56,372 bases of DNA from Sphingomonadales bacterium UBA7471. Its GTDB lineage: Bacteria > Pseudomonadota > Alphaproteobacteria > Sphingomonadales > Sphingomonadaceae. Made by a program: the position numbers and the translations under genes. Shown one piece after another: positions 44,257-52,543 of the stretch. The DNA lies in the NCBI GenBank assembly GCA_002479765.1, contig DLOZ01000031.1, positions 1 to 56,372 of the forward strand, read 5' to 3'. The number at the start of each line of letters is the position of its first letter. Positions within the stretch are counted from its first letter, which is position 1. The notes beneath the pieces are model-generated. The model was not told where the DNA came from. It was given only the letters and a program-made list of their open reading frames with translations, and searched no databases.

Positions 44257-45984
44257 ATGAGCGAACGCGCATCCACGCCCACACAGGACAGTTTGGCACG
44301 TCGTTTTTCTGACTTTGCGACCTTAAGTGAGGCATTAGATTATGCCGCGCAGGGGCAACGTGGTCTCAATTTCCACGACATGCGCGGCAAACTGGCGCGC
44401 GCTTATCCCTACAGCGAAATGCGCGAGGACGCGCTGAACATGGCCTATCGCTTGATCAGCCATGGTGTCCGCAAAGATGACCGGATTGCCTTGGTCGCCG
44501 AGACCGGCCCGGATTTTGCGGCCTTGTTCTTTGGCTGCGTATATGCCGGCGCATGGCCAGTGCCGCTGCCATTGCCAACGTCATTTGGCGGCAAAGAAAG
44601 CTATGTGGATCAGTTGTCCGTGCAGTTGAAGAGCTGTGACCCCAAGATATTGTTCTTTCCGGCGGAACTCGCCGACATGGCCAATGACGCGGCCAGCGCC
44701 TGCAATGTCGAAGGCATTGATTGGGAAAGCTTCGGCGACCGTATTGCTGTAAAGTCCGAGCTCCCTTCGGCGCAGACCGACGAAATTTGCTATCTGCAAT
44801 ATTCCAGCGGCTCGACCCGTTTCCCGCATGGCGTGGCGGTTACGCACAATGCTCTGCTGAACAATCTGGCGGCACATTCGCATGGCATGGAAGTCACTGA
44901 AAATGACCGCTGCGTGTCATGGTTGCCCTGGTATCATGATATGGGTCTCGTCGGTTGTTTCCTGTCGCCCGTCGCAAACCAAGTTTCGACGGACTATATG
45001 AAAACCGAAGATTTCGCGCGTCGTCCATTGGCTTGGCTTGATGTTATTAGCGCCGCGGATGGCACAGTCATCAGCTACTCGCCGACATTTGGCTATGATA
45101 TCTGCGCACGGCGGGTTTCCAGCCAAACGCATGTGAGCGACCGCTTCGATCTCGCAAAATGGCGGCTTGCAGGCAATGGTGCCGATATGATCCGCCCCGA
45201 CGTGATGCAGGCTTTTGTCGATGCATTTGGCGATGCTGGCTTCAAGGCGTCCTCCTTCCTCCCAAGCTATGGTTTGGCTGAAACAACCTTGGCTGTGTCT
45301 ATCATGCCGCCGGGCGAAGGTATTCAAGTTGAGCTTGTCGAAGAGACGGAACTGACGGGCCATCCCGGTGCACCAGATCGGCCAATCCGTTATCGCGCAA
45401 TCGTTAACTGCGGCCGCGCTGTAAAAGACATGACCATCGAAATCCGCGACGAAAACCGCAAACCACTTGCTGAAAAGACGATCGGTAAAGTGTGGTGCAC
45501 AGGGCCTTCGTTGATGAAGGAATATTTCCGGGATAAGGAATCGACCGATGCTTGTCTGGTCGATGGCTGGCTGGACACGGGCGACATGGGCTATCTGTCG
45601 AATGGCTACATCTATATTGTCGGCCGCGCCAAGGACATGATCATCATCAATGGTAAAAACCATTGGCCACAGGATATTGAATGGGCGGTCGAACAACTGC
45701 CTGGGTTTAAGGCCGGTGATATAGCGGCTTTCTCCGTGACGACGCCCGGCGGCGAGGAGACACCTGCTGTGCTGGTCCAGTGCCGTACTACTGACGAAGC
45801 CGAGCGGGCAAAGCTGCGTGACCAGATCCGCGACAAGGTTCGGTCGGTGACGGGAATGAACTGTGTCGTCGAATTGGTTCCACCGCGGACATTGCCGCGG
45901 ACCAGCTCAGGCAAAATGAGCCGTGCTAAAGCGCGTAATCTGTATCTCTCTGGTGAAATTCAGCCCTATTCAATCGCGGCTTAA
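44257..45984 (+). CDS. Fatty acyl-AMP ligase (FAAL)
   Basis: ANL-superfamily enzyme of 575 residues that adenylates a fatty acid. It shows the ATP motif YLQYSSGSTRFPHGV (about 182-196), SWLPWYHDMGLVG (about 228), PSYGLAETTLAVS (about 345), LVDGWLDTGDMGYL (about 440) and a C-terminal SSGKMSR with the catalytic-type Lys. The YSSGSTRFPHGV and LPSYGLAE style match FAAL rather than acyl-CoA ligases; FAALs usually hand acyl-AMP to an acyl-carrier protein. ATG 44257 is chosen because GGGA precedes it. No polyketide synthase or carrier gene is close. Confidence 0.88.
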   Translation: MSERASTPTQDSLARRFSDFATLSEALDYAAQGQRGLNFHDMRGKLARAYPYSEMREDALNMAYRLISHGVRKDDRIALVAETGPDFAALFFGCVYAGAWPVPLPLPTSFGGKESYVDQLSVQLKSCDPKILFFPAELADMANDAASACNVEGIDWESFGDRIAVKSELPSAQTDEICYLQYSSGSTRFPHGVAVTHNALLNNLAAHSHGMEVTENDRCVSWLPWYHDMGLVGCFLSPVANQVSTDYMKTEDFARRPLAWLDVISAADGTVISYSPTFGYDICARRVSSQTHVSDRFDLAKWRLAGNGADMIRPDVMQAFVDAFGDAGFKASSFLPSYGLAETTLAVSIMPPGEGIQVELVEETELTGHPGAPDRPIRYRAIVNCGRAVKDMTIEIRDENRKPLAEKTIGKVWCTGPSLMKEYFRDKESTDACLVDGWLDTGDMGYLSNGYIYIVGRAKDMIIINGKNHWPQDIEWAVEQLPGFKAGDIAAFSVTTPGGEETPAVLVQCRTTDEAERAKLRDQIRDKVRSVTGMNCVVELVPPRTLPRTSSGKMSRAKARNLYLSGEIQPYSIAA

Positions 45985-45994
45985 TTGTCTGCAT

Positions 45995-46024
45995 CGCCGC
46001 GCCATTCTGAAGATGGCGGCGGCG
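45995..46024 (+). terminator. GC-rich hairpin after the FAAL gene
   Basis: CGCCGCGCCAT (45995-46005) pairs with ATGGCGGCGGCG (46013-46024) with one bulged base and a 7-base loop. It starts 10 bases after the FAAL stop. No T-run follows, so it may be a transcript-stabilising or rho-associated structure. It lies between two convergent genes. Confidence 0.4.
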
Positions 46025-46087
46025 TTGCGGGTGCCTGTTAATCTACCTAAACCGGTTTAAGGCCGTGAAGGATACCCTTGGGCAGCC

Positions 46088-46435
46088 TTAGAGCAGGTCG
46101 AGTACCTTTTCTTGGGGCCTGCATAGCCGAACGCCTTTACCGGTTTCCACAAATGGCCGTTCGACCAGGATTGGGTGTTCAACCATATGGTCCAATATGC
46201 GATCGGCAGAAGCGCCATCGATCAAACCTAATTCTTCAGCGGGTGAACCACGGGTACGCAGCGCTTCGCGTGGGGTAAGGCCTGCATCTTTGAACAATTG
46301 TTCAAGCTTTGCGCGGGTGAAGGGTTGCTTGCGATATTCGATAATCTCGACCGTGACACCCGGCGCTTCTTGAAGGAGTGCGAGGGTCTTGCGCGACGTT
46401 CCGCAATCGGGGTTGTGCCAGATTGTTGCGTTCAT
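46088..46435 (-). CDS. arsC: ArsC-type arsenate reductase (glutaredoxin-dependent)
   Basis: 115-residue protein reducing arsenate to arsenite using glutathione/glutaredoxin. It opens MNATIWHNPDCGTSRKTLALL with the catalytic Cys at about 12, then EIIEYRKQPFTRAKLEQLF and the HPILVERPFVET region with the conserved Arg contacts. Length is close to E. coli ArsC (141) but shorter at the C-terminus. ATG 46435 is preferred over 46453. No arsB, arsR or other ars gene is nearby, so it may be a general ArsC/Spx-like thiol reductase. Arsenate activity is inference. Confidence 0.87.
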   Translation of the reverse strand: MNATIWHNPDCGTSRKTLALLQEAPGVTVEIIEYRKQPFTRAKLEQLFKDAGLTPREALRTRGSPAEELGLIDGASADRILDHMVEHPILVERPFVETGKGVRLCRPQEKVLDLL

Positions 46436-46530
46436 GATTATGGTCGTCCCCAATATGCCGTTTGCGTCGCGATGTACCTAAATCGGTGACCCGCAAAAGC
46501 AAATGCGCTTTTTTCCATTTTTAAATTGCA

Positions 46531-46549
46531 TGTGAGAACGATTCGCAAT
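46531..46549. promoter_or_regulatory. Candidate Fur box 1 upstream of the siderophore receptor
   Basis: TGTGAGAACGATTCGCAAT is an imperfect 9-1-9 inverted repeat centred on G46540 (5 of 9 arm positions pair), similar to Fur boxes. It lies 56 bases before the receptor ATG in front of box 2. Fur binding is inferred from form and position. Confidence 0.5.
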
Positions 46550-46566
46550 AGAGGCAGGCAAATCGA

Positions 46567-46585
46567 ATTGCGAGTCATTTGCAAT
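46567..46585. promoter_or_regulatory. Candidate Fur box 2 upstream of the siderophore receptor
   Basis: ATTGCGAGTCATTTGCAAT is a 9-1-9 inverted repeat centred on C46576, with 7 of 9 arm positions pairing. It lies 20 bases upstream of the receptor ATG and supports iron-dependent repression by Fur. Confidence 0.6.
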
Positions 46586-46604
46586 AAACACAAAAAGGTC
46601 GAAA

Positions 46605-48695
46605 ATGCTTCGTCTCTCCTCTTCCGTTTTTGCTTTGATTTCTGCCGTTGTAAGCGCGCCTTATGCCTTTGCTGAAGACGTGGCATTTGATGACAGCCGG
46701 ACCATCATTGTGACGGGTGCCAGCGACGGGTACCTCGCGTCCAATTCCATCACGGCCACAAAAACCGACACGCCGCTGATCGACATTCCGCAGACCATCA
46801 ATGTCGTGACCCGCGAACAGTTGGATGATCAGGCGCATCACTCGCTGGCAGATATATTGCGTTATGTCCCGGGTACAACGGTGGGCCAAGGCGAAGGTAA
46901 TCGCGACCAAATTACCCTGCGTGGGCAAAACACAACGGCCGACTTTTTCCTGGATGGCGTGCGCGATGACGTTCAATATTATCGCGGGCTTTACAATATT
47001 GAGCGGGTTGAAATTCTGAAGGGCCCTTATGCCCTGATCTTTGGCCGTGGCGGTGGCGGCGGCATCATCAACCGGGTTCAGAAGGCTCCGTTGAGTGACG
47101 ATTTCATTTACGCAGGACAAGCCAGCGTCAACAGTTTCGGGGCCTACGATGTCTCGGCTGATTTTAACGCTCCGTTAAATGCATCCACCGCTGTGCGCAT
47201 GAACGCGGTGTACGAAAGCTTAGACAACCATCGTGATTTTGTCGTCGGCGAACGTTATGCTTGGAACCCCTATCTCGCCTTCAGGCTGAACGATAGTTGG
47301 CGGCTGGGCCTTTCGTATGAATATGTGAATGACGCCCGCACGACGGATCGTGGTATCCCATCGGTCGCGACGGGAGCGGGGCAACCCAATCGTCCGTTGA
47401 TCGGCTTTCGTGACCAGTTTTTCGGCGTCCCCGGTGTCAATCGCACGCGACTTGAGGCGCACATTGCTAAGCTGCGGCTAGACGGTCAGTTGGCATCAAA
47501 TCTCAATTTCAGCGGCACCATGCTGTATGGCGATTATGATAAAATCTATGTGAATGTCTATGCAAATGGGGCGGCGACGGCGCAAAATGGAATGGTTGCT
47601 CTTGCAGCCTATAGTGACCCCACCCAACGCGAAAATGTCATCGCCCAGGCAAATGTGGTCTGGGATATCGAAACAGGCGCGCTTGCGCACAAAATTCTCG
47701 TTGGCGCCGAATATGGCGACCAGCAATCGGCCAACCGTCGGCTTAACGGCACGCTTTCAAATGCGACATTTGGCCTTGCGAACCCGGTTTTTCCTACAGT
47801 ATCCTTTCACACATTGGCACGAGACAGCGTTTCTGACGTGAAGTTCTTCTCTGCTTATGTGCAGGACCAGATGAGCGTTGGCGAACATATCGATGTCGTC
47901 GCAGGGCTTCGGTACGACAGTTTTGATATCAGCGGTGCAGATTTGCTGCCGGCAATCGACCGGCCTTTTGCACGTAACGATGAAAAGATAAGCCCGCGTC
48001 TTGGGCTGATTTTCAAACCGCAGGAAAGCATGTCGCTTTACGGCAGCTATAGTCAATCATTCTTGCCGCGGTCGGGTGACCAGTTTCTGGTGCTGACGGT
48101 TACACAGCAAAACCTGGCGCCTGAGAAATTCACCAACTTTGAAATCGGCGCTAAATGGGATGTCCAGCCAAATTTAAACCTGACCCTTGCAGTGTTCCAG
48201 CTTGATCGCAGCAATGCGACGACGCCGGACCCGGCTAATCCGCTTTCCAGCATCAATATCGGCAAAACGCGGACCCAAGGGATTGAACTGGCTGCGACAG
48301 GACGCGTGACGTCGCAATGGCAAGTCCATGGCGGCTACAGCTATCAGGACGCTGTGCTGGCGGGCAACAATACTGTGCGGCTGGCGCAAGTGCCAAAGCA
48401 TCAGGCAAGCCTATGGAACCGGTATGAATTTTCTGACGCGTTTGCCGCAGGTGTCGGCATCATCCACCAGTCGAGCCAATATGCGGCCATCCGTACATCC
48501 GCGACGACAACCAAATTGCCTGCATTCACACGGGTCGACGCCGCTCTATATTATGATGTGAGCGACAGGTTTCAGCTTCAACTGAACGTCGAAAATCTGT
48601 TCGACACCGCATATTATTCGGACGCGCACAATAACAATAACATCTCGACCGGCGCGCCGATAAACGGCCGTTTTACGGTTAGGGCGAAGTTTTAG
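46605..48695 (+). CDS. TonB-dependent siderophore receptor
   Basis: Outer-membrane ferric-siderophore receptor of 696 residues. A signal peptide (MLRLSSSVFALISAVVSAPY then AFAE) is followed by a TonB-box region, a plug domain with QTINVVTREQLDDQ (about 65), VPGTTVGQGEGNRDQITLRG and KGPYALIFGRGGGGGIINRV, then a 22-strand barrel ending NGRFTVRAKF with the typical aromatic terminus. The repeated siderophore-receptor features and the two upstream Fur boxes support iron uptake. Exact ligand (ferrichrome, catecholate or citrate type) is not readable. It is convergent with the carbonic-anhydrase-like gene, 9 bases between. Confidence 0.94.
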   Translation: MLRLSSSVFALISAVVSAPYAFAEDVAFDDSRTIIVTGASDGYLASNSITATKTDTPLIDIPQTINVVTREQLDDQAHHSLADILRYVPGTTVGQGEGNRDQITLRGQNTTADFFLDGVRDDVQYYRGLYNIERVEILKGPYALIFGRGGGGGIINRVQKAPLSDDFIYAGQASVNSFGAYDVSADFNAPLNASTAVRMNAVYESLDNHRDFVVGERYAWNPYLAFRLNDSWRLGLSYEYVNDARTTDRGIPSVATGAGQPNRPLIGFRDQFFGVPGVNRTRLEAHIAKLRLDGQLASNLNFSGTMLYGDYDKIYVNVYANGAATAQNGMVALAAYSDPTQRENVIAQANVVWDIETGALAHKILVGAEYGDQQSANRRLNGTLSNATFGLANPVFPTVSFHTLARDSVSDVKFFSAYVQDQMSVGEHIDVVAGLRYDSFDISGADLLPAIDRPFARNDEKISPRLGLIFKPQESMSLYGSYSQSFLPRSGDQFLVLTVTQQNLAPEKFTNFEIGAKWDVQPNLNLTLAVFQLDRSNATTPDPANPLSSINIGKTRTQGIELAATGRVTSQWQVHGGYSYQDAVLAGNNTVRLAQVPKHQASLWNRYEFSDAFAAGVGIIHQSSQYAAIRTSATTTKLPAFTRVDAALYYDVSDRFQLQLNVENLFDTAYYSDAHNNNNISTGAPINGRFTVRAKF

Positions 48696-48704
48696 GTCCT
48701 GACC

Positions 48705-49268
48705 CTAAGCCTCGGCCATCGCAGCAGCATGAAGTTTTGCGTTGGTGACATAATGTGCAACGCCGATCCGCATCCCCATAACGGCCGCATCGTCGAGATC
48801 GCGGACAAAACGCGCTGGCGACCCCGCCCATAATTGCCGGGCTGCAATGCGTTTGCCTTGGGTCAGCATTGCCCCTGCCGCGAGCATGGCATCGCCCTCG
48901 ATGACGGCACCATTCATGACCGTTGACGACAGCCCGACAAATGCACGGTCGTGAAGGATACAACCGTGCAGCATGACATTGTGTCCAACCAGCACGTCAT
49001 CGCCGATGATGGTCGGAAAACCATCTTCAACGCCGGGCATCGGGCCGTCGCAGTGCACGATACTGCCGTCTTGAATATTTGTCCGGGCACCAATCACAAC
49101 CCGGTTCACTTCAGCACGAATGACGCAATTGTACCAGATGCTGGCCTCCGGTCCGATGGTGACATCACCGATAATGCGACACCCCGGCGCAATGAATGCG
49201 CTGTCGTGAATCTGTGGGGTCTTGCCATTGACAGTGACAATGCTGATGTCGGCATGGTTATTGATCAT
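48705..49268 (-). CDS. Gamma carbonic anhydrase-family hexapeptide-repeat protein
   Basis: Left-handed beta-helix trimeric protein of about 187 residues. It has the family's metal-binding His set: SIVHCDG (about 80), GHNVMLHGCILHD (about 103-115) and the surrounding hexapeptide repeats (for example IIGDVTIGPEASIWYNCVIR in two parts). Zinc-dependent carbonic anhydrase activity is plausible but many homologues are inactive. Start is ATG 49268 (ATGA with the preceding stop, GGA upstream) or ATG 49280. It is last in the minus-strand run M23-hemB-spermidine-synthase-like-this gene. Confidence 0.9.
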   Translation of the reverse strand: MINNHADISIVTVNGKTPQIHDSAFIAPGCRIIGDVTIGPEASIWYNCVIRAEVNRVVIGARTNIQDGSIVHCDGPMPGVEDGFPTIIGDDVLVGHNVMLHGCILHDRAFVGLSSTVMNGAVIEGDAMLAAGAMLTQGKRIAARQLWAGSPARFVRDLDDAAVMGMRIGVAHYVTNAKLHAAAMAEA

Positions 49269-51499
49269 CGGATTTTCCATAGTGAAAGATGTGGCAACAC
49301 CGATGCATAATCATCGGTCCACGCACGTGTGTCGCCGGGAGCATCCAGTTCCAGCCACTGGTCGGCGTTGTAGTCGCGGCTTTTTTGGGTGTCGAGTTTG
49401 CCAGTGAGCTTGAACAGCTTTTTAGGGTCGCGGCTAAGCGCTATCCAGTCCGACGGCTGCTCACCGTCTTTGATCATTGCGTTGGTCGGGCTGTTTCGGC
49501 GAAGCGCTGCATACCAGCCATTGGCCTTTGCTTCAGCGGCAATCACTGGATTAAGGTCAATGTAGCGATTTGAAATATGAACAAGCAATATTCCGTCAGC
49601 TTTCAATGCTCTGCGATAAGTTGCGAATGCTTCTTGCGTGAGCAAATGTAGGGGAATGGCATCGGATGAAAACGCATCCAACGCTATGACGTCAAAGCTA
49701 TTTTTTGGAACCTCTGCGAGTGTGAGGCGGGCGTCGCCTAAAGTCATTTTCGCGTTGGGTGCGCATTTTTCAAGGAATGAGAATATCTTTCGGTCACGCG
49801 CAATCTCTACAATCAGCCTATCAATTTCGAAGAACTGCCATGTTTGTCCGGGCTGACGGTAACAGGCCAAAGTTCCAGTACCTAGGCCAACAATCCCTAT
49901 ACTCGCGTTCGGGCCAAACAATAGCGGCGTTTGGGCAAGTGCTTTGCCAATGCCAGAGTTGGGGGCATAATAGCTGGTCGGGCGCGTCGGTTCATCGAGC
50001 AACTGCATGCCGTGCATCGTCGTGCCGTGGGTCAACGACCGCACCCTGCCATTTGCTGAAGAATTAATCGTGTACGTACCAAAGTAACTGCGCATCCGAA
50101 CACCATCGAAACTCAATTGCGCATTATACCAGCCACCATTCAGCGTAAGCAGTCCTGTCATGACGAGCAGAAAGGGAACGCGAAAGCCGGCAACGACAAC
50201 GCCTAAGGCAATCAGAACCGAGCCAATGATGACTTTTGTCATCGATAAGGATTCTGGATTGAAAATACTGCCGAATACCCCAAGCACAAATGCCAGCAAT
50301 CCAAATCCCATCATGACATAGGGGAGTTTGTTGTCGCTCTCGTTAATAGGAATAAGCCCAATTTTGGGCAGAAGAACAGCCGCGGCCAAGATCAGGATCG
50401 GGTGTTCCCACGTCCAGTTAAACAGCATTGGTGCGACAATGGCGCAGAACAGGCCGCCTACCACACCACCGATCGACATCATGAGGTAAAAACTTGTCAG
50501 CTGCTTTGGTGCCGGACGCGTTCTGTACATTTCATTGTGCAGCGCCACCGCGACGGTAAACAAAAGGCTAATACTGGCAATCAGGCCGGCGATTGCAGCC
50601 TTGTTACCTTGCAAAAATATGAACGCTCCGGCGGTAAACATGGCAAGCGGCGCAATACGGCTGATCCAATATGCGGGTCGCTGATTATCTGCAAATACAA
50701 CGCTAAAACTAAGCAGGTAAACGGCCAATGGGATCACCCAGAGCAGCGGCATCGCCATAAGGTCCGTGGTCAAATGTGACGTCGTAGACAACATTAGGCC
50801 AGATGGAACGGCCGCAAGCACAATCCAGTACAGGCGGCGTTTCCATGAAATAGGCATGGTCGCTTCGCTCGTCGCTGCACTGTCGGTTTGGTCGCTTGAT
50901 GTCCGCCAGATTTTGACTGTGCATGCTGCAACGAGCACCATAAGCAAAAGATAAATGCCGCTCCACAACCATTTCTGCGTGTGCAATGCCGTGAAGGGTT
51001 CAACTATGAGCGGATAGGTCAAAAGTCCTGCAAAACTGCCGATGTTTGACGCAGCATATAGGGCATAGGGCTCGCCTTTGTTTCCGGAAAGCGCGTACCA
51101 GCGCTGCATCAACGGCGCCTGTGCCGCTACAACGAAGAAGAGTGGACCGATGGATGCAATAAGCAACCAAGGCACCCAAAAAATGGGGGATCCATCCGAC
51201 GGAGGCTGCATGTCGGCTAGTCCAATTGGTAACCAGAGCAGCGCAACCAAAAACAAGCCAAGGTGAATTGTGGCTTGTCGACGAGCGGGTTCACGGGCCA
51301 AGCGGTGGGCATAGGCATATCCGCCCAACAGTAATGCTTGATATACGAGCATTGCGCTGTTCCAAACCGCAGGCGCGCCGCCCAGCTGGGGCAGCGCCAT
51401 GCGTGCAATCATCGGCTGAACGAGAAAAAGCAGGAAACTACCAGTCAAAATGGTTAGCAGGAATAACAACCTGCTGCTTCGTGCTTGGGTCTCGCTCAT
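49265..51499 (-). CDS. Membrane protein fused to a spermidine synthase-like methyltransferase-fold domain
   Basis: 744-residue protein. Residues about 10-470 hold many hydrophobic segments (about 12 to 14 helices; LLFLLTILTGSFLLFLVQPM first). The C-terminal domain (about 500-735) is a spermidine-synthase-type Rossmann fold with IGIVGLGTGTLACYR, an acidic EIDRL and FDVIALDAFSSDAIPLHLLT. The catalytic substrate is unknown; this fused architecture is widespread but uncharacterised. ATGA with the gamma-carbonic-anhydrase gene; hemB stop lies 3 bases upstream. Whether it makes polyamines is doubtful because membrane fusions often lack the polyamine pocket. Confidence 0.88.
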   Translation of the reverse strand: MSETQARSSRLLFLLTILTGSFLLFLVQPMIARMALPQLGGAPAVWNSAMLVYQALLLGGYAYAHRLAREPARRQATIHLGLFLVALLWLPIGLADMQPPSDGSPIFWVPWLLIASIGPLFFVVAAQAPLMQRWYALSGNKGEPYALYAASNIGSFAGLLTYPLIVEPFTALHTQKWLWSGIYLLLMVLVAACTVKIWRTSSDQTDSAATSEATMPISWKRRLYWIVLAAVPSGLMLSTTSHLTTDLMAMPLLWVIPLAVYLLSFSVVFADNQRPAYWISRIAPLAMFTAGAFIFLQGNKAAIAGLIASISLLFTVAVALHNEMYRTRPAPKQLTSFYLMMSIGGVVGGLFCAIVAPMLFNWTWEHPILILAAAVLLPKIGLIPINESDNKLPYVMMGFGLLAFVLGVFGSIFNPESLSMTKVIIGSVLIALGVVVAGFRVPFLLVMTGLLTLNGGWYNAQLSFDGVRMRSYFGTYTINSSANGRVRSLTHGTTMHGMQLLDEPTRPTSYYAPNSGIGKALAQTPLLFGPNASIGIVGLGTGTLACYRQPGQTWQFFEIDRLIVEIARDRKIFSFLEKCAPNAKMTLGDARLTLAEVPKNSFDVIALDAFSSDAIPLHLLTQEAFATYRRALKADGILLVHISNRYIDLNPVIAAEAKANGWYAALRRNSPTNAMIKDGEQPSDWIALSRDPKKLFKLTGKLDTQKSRDYNADQWLELDAPGDTRAWTDDYASVLPHLSLWKIR

Positions 51500-51502
51500 G
51501 CT

Positions 51503-52504
51503 TTATCCTTTCATCAAACGCGCTGCCAGTGCGGCATGATATGTCAAAATGCCTGAGCACCCGGCGCGTTTGAATGCCATCAGCGTTTCCAGCACAAGCG
51601 CGTCGCGGTCACCAGCGCCAGCGGCAGCGGCGGCCTCAATCATCGCATATTCACCGGACACTTGGTACGCGAATACGGGCACATCGAATTGGTCACGCAC
51701 GCGGCGGACAATATCGAGATAGGGCAGGCCGGGTTTGACCATGACGCTGTCGGCACCTTCGGCGATGTCCATCGCGACTTCGCGCATTGCTTCATCGCTG
51801 TTCGCTGGATCCATCTGATACGTTTTCTTGTTACCTTTCAGCAGGCCGCTTGAGCCAACCGCATCACGGAACGGGCCGTAGAATGCGCTGGCATATTTTG
51901 CGGCGTAGGACATGATTTGGACGTTGGGATGGCCATTCATTTCGAGTGCCTTGCGAATGGCACCAATGCGTCCGTCCATCATGTCGCTTGGCGCAATGAT
52001 ATCCGCGCCGGCATTGGCCTGATTTATCGCCTGATCGACAAGCACGGCAACCGTTTCGTCGTTCAGCACATAACCGGCATCGTCGATTAAGCCGTCCTGC
52101 CCATGCGACGTGTACGGGTCGAGCGCGACATCGGTCAAAATGCCGATTGCATCGCCATGTGCCTGTTTGATGGCGCGGATGGCGCGGCACATCAGATTGT
52201 CGGGGTTGAGCGCCTCTTCACCGTCCTCGCTGCGCCGCTCTGGCTGCGTATTTGGGAATAAGGCGATGCAGGGAATGCCAAGATCGATAGCTTCAGCGGC
52301 GCGCACAACGATCTGGTCAACGGACCAGCGCGATACGCCGGGTAGAGACGAAATCGGCTCTTCAACCGCCTCTCCCTCGGTGACGAACAATGGCCAGATA
52401 AGATCTGCAGGTGAAAGCATGGTCTCACGGACCATGGCTCTGCTCCATTGGGTGGCGCGCGTGCGGCGCAGACGGGTGTTCGGGAAAAAGGATGTGTTGC
52501 TCAT
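51503..52504 (-). CDS. hemB: Delta-aminolevulinic acid dehydratase (porphobilinogen synthase) HemB
   Basis: Condenses two 5-aminolevulinate molecules to porphobilinogen for haem. The 333-residue protein has the two active-site lysines in SYAAKYASAFYGPFRDA (about 205) and VMVKPGLPYLDI (about 255). The metal region reads TDVALDPYTSHGQDG, without the zinc-binding Cys cluster, as in Mg/K-type alphaproteobacterial enzymes. Length is normal. It lies 39 bases after the M23 gene stop. Confidence 0.97.
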   Translation of the reverse strand: MSNTSFFPNTRLRRTRATQWSRAMVRETMLSPADLIWPLFVTEGEAVEEPISSLPGVSRWSVDQIVVRAAEAIDLGIPCIALFPNTQPERRSEDGEEALNPDNLMCRAIRAIKQAHGDAIGILTDVALDPYTSHGQDGLIDDAGYVLNDETVAVLVDQAINQANAGADIIAPSDMMDGRIGAIRKALEMNGHPNVQIMSYAAKYASAFYGPFRDAVGSSGLLKGNKKTYQMDPANSDEAMREVAMDIAEGADSVMVKPGLPYLDIVRRVRDQFDVPVFAYQVSGEYAMIEAAAAAGAGDRDALVLETLMAFKRAGCSGILTYHAALAARLMKG

Positions 52505-52543
52505 GAACGACAGGTAGCGGTGTTATGCCGCATCCTCAATGGC

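Noticed and set aside
46049..46058. AAACCGGTTT palindrome between the FAAL and arsC genes
   Set aside because: A single 10-bp palindrome downstream of two convergent genes is likely chance; it is not near a start.
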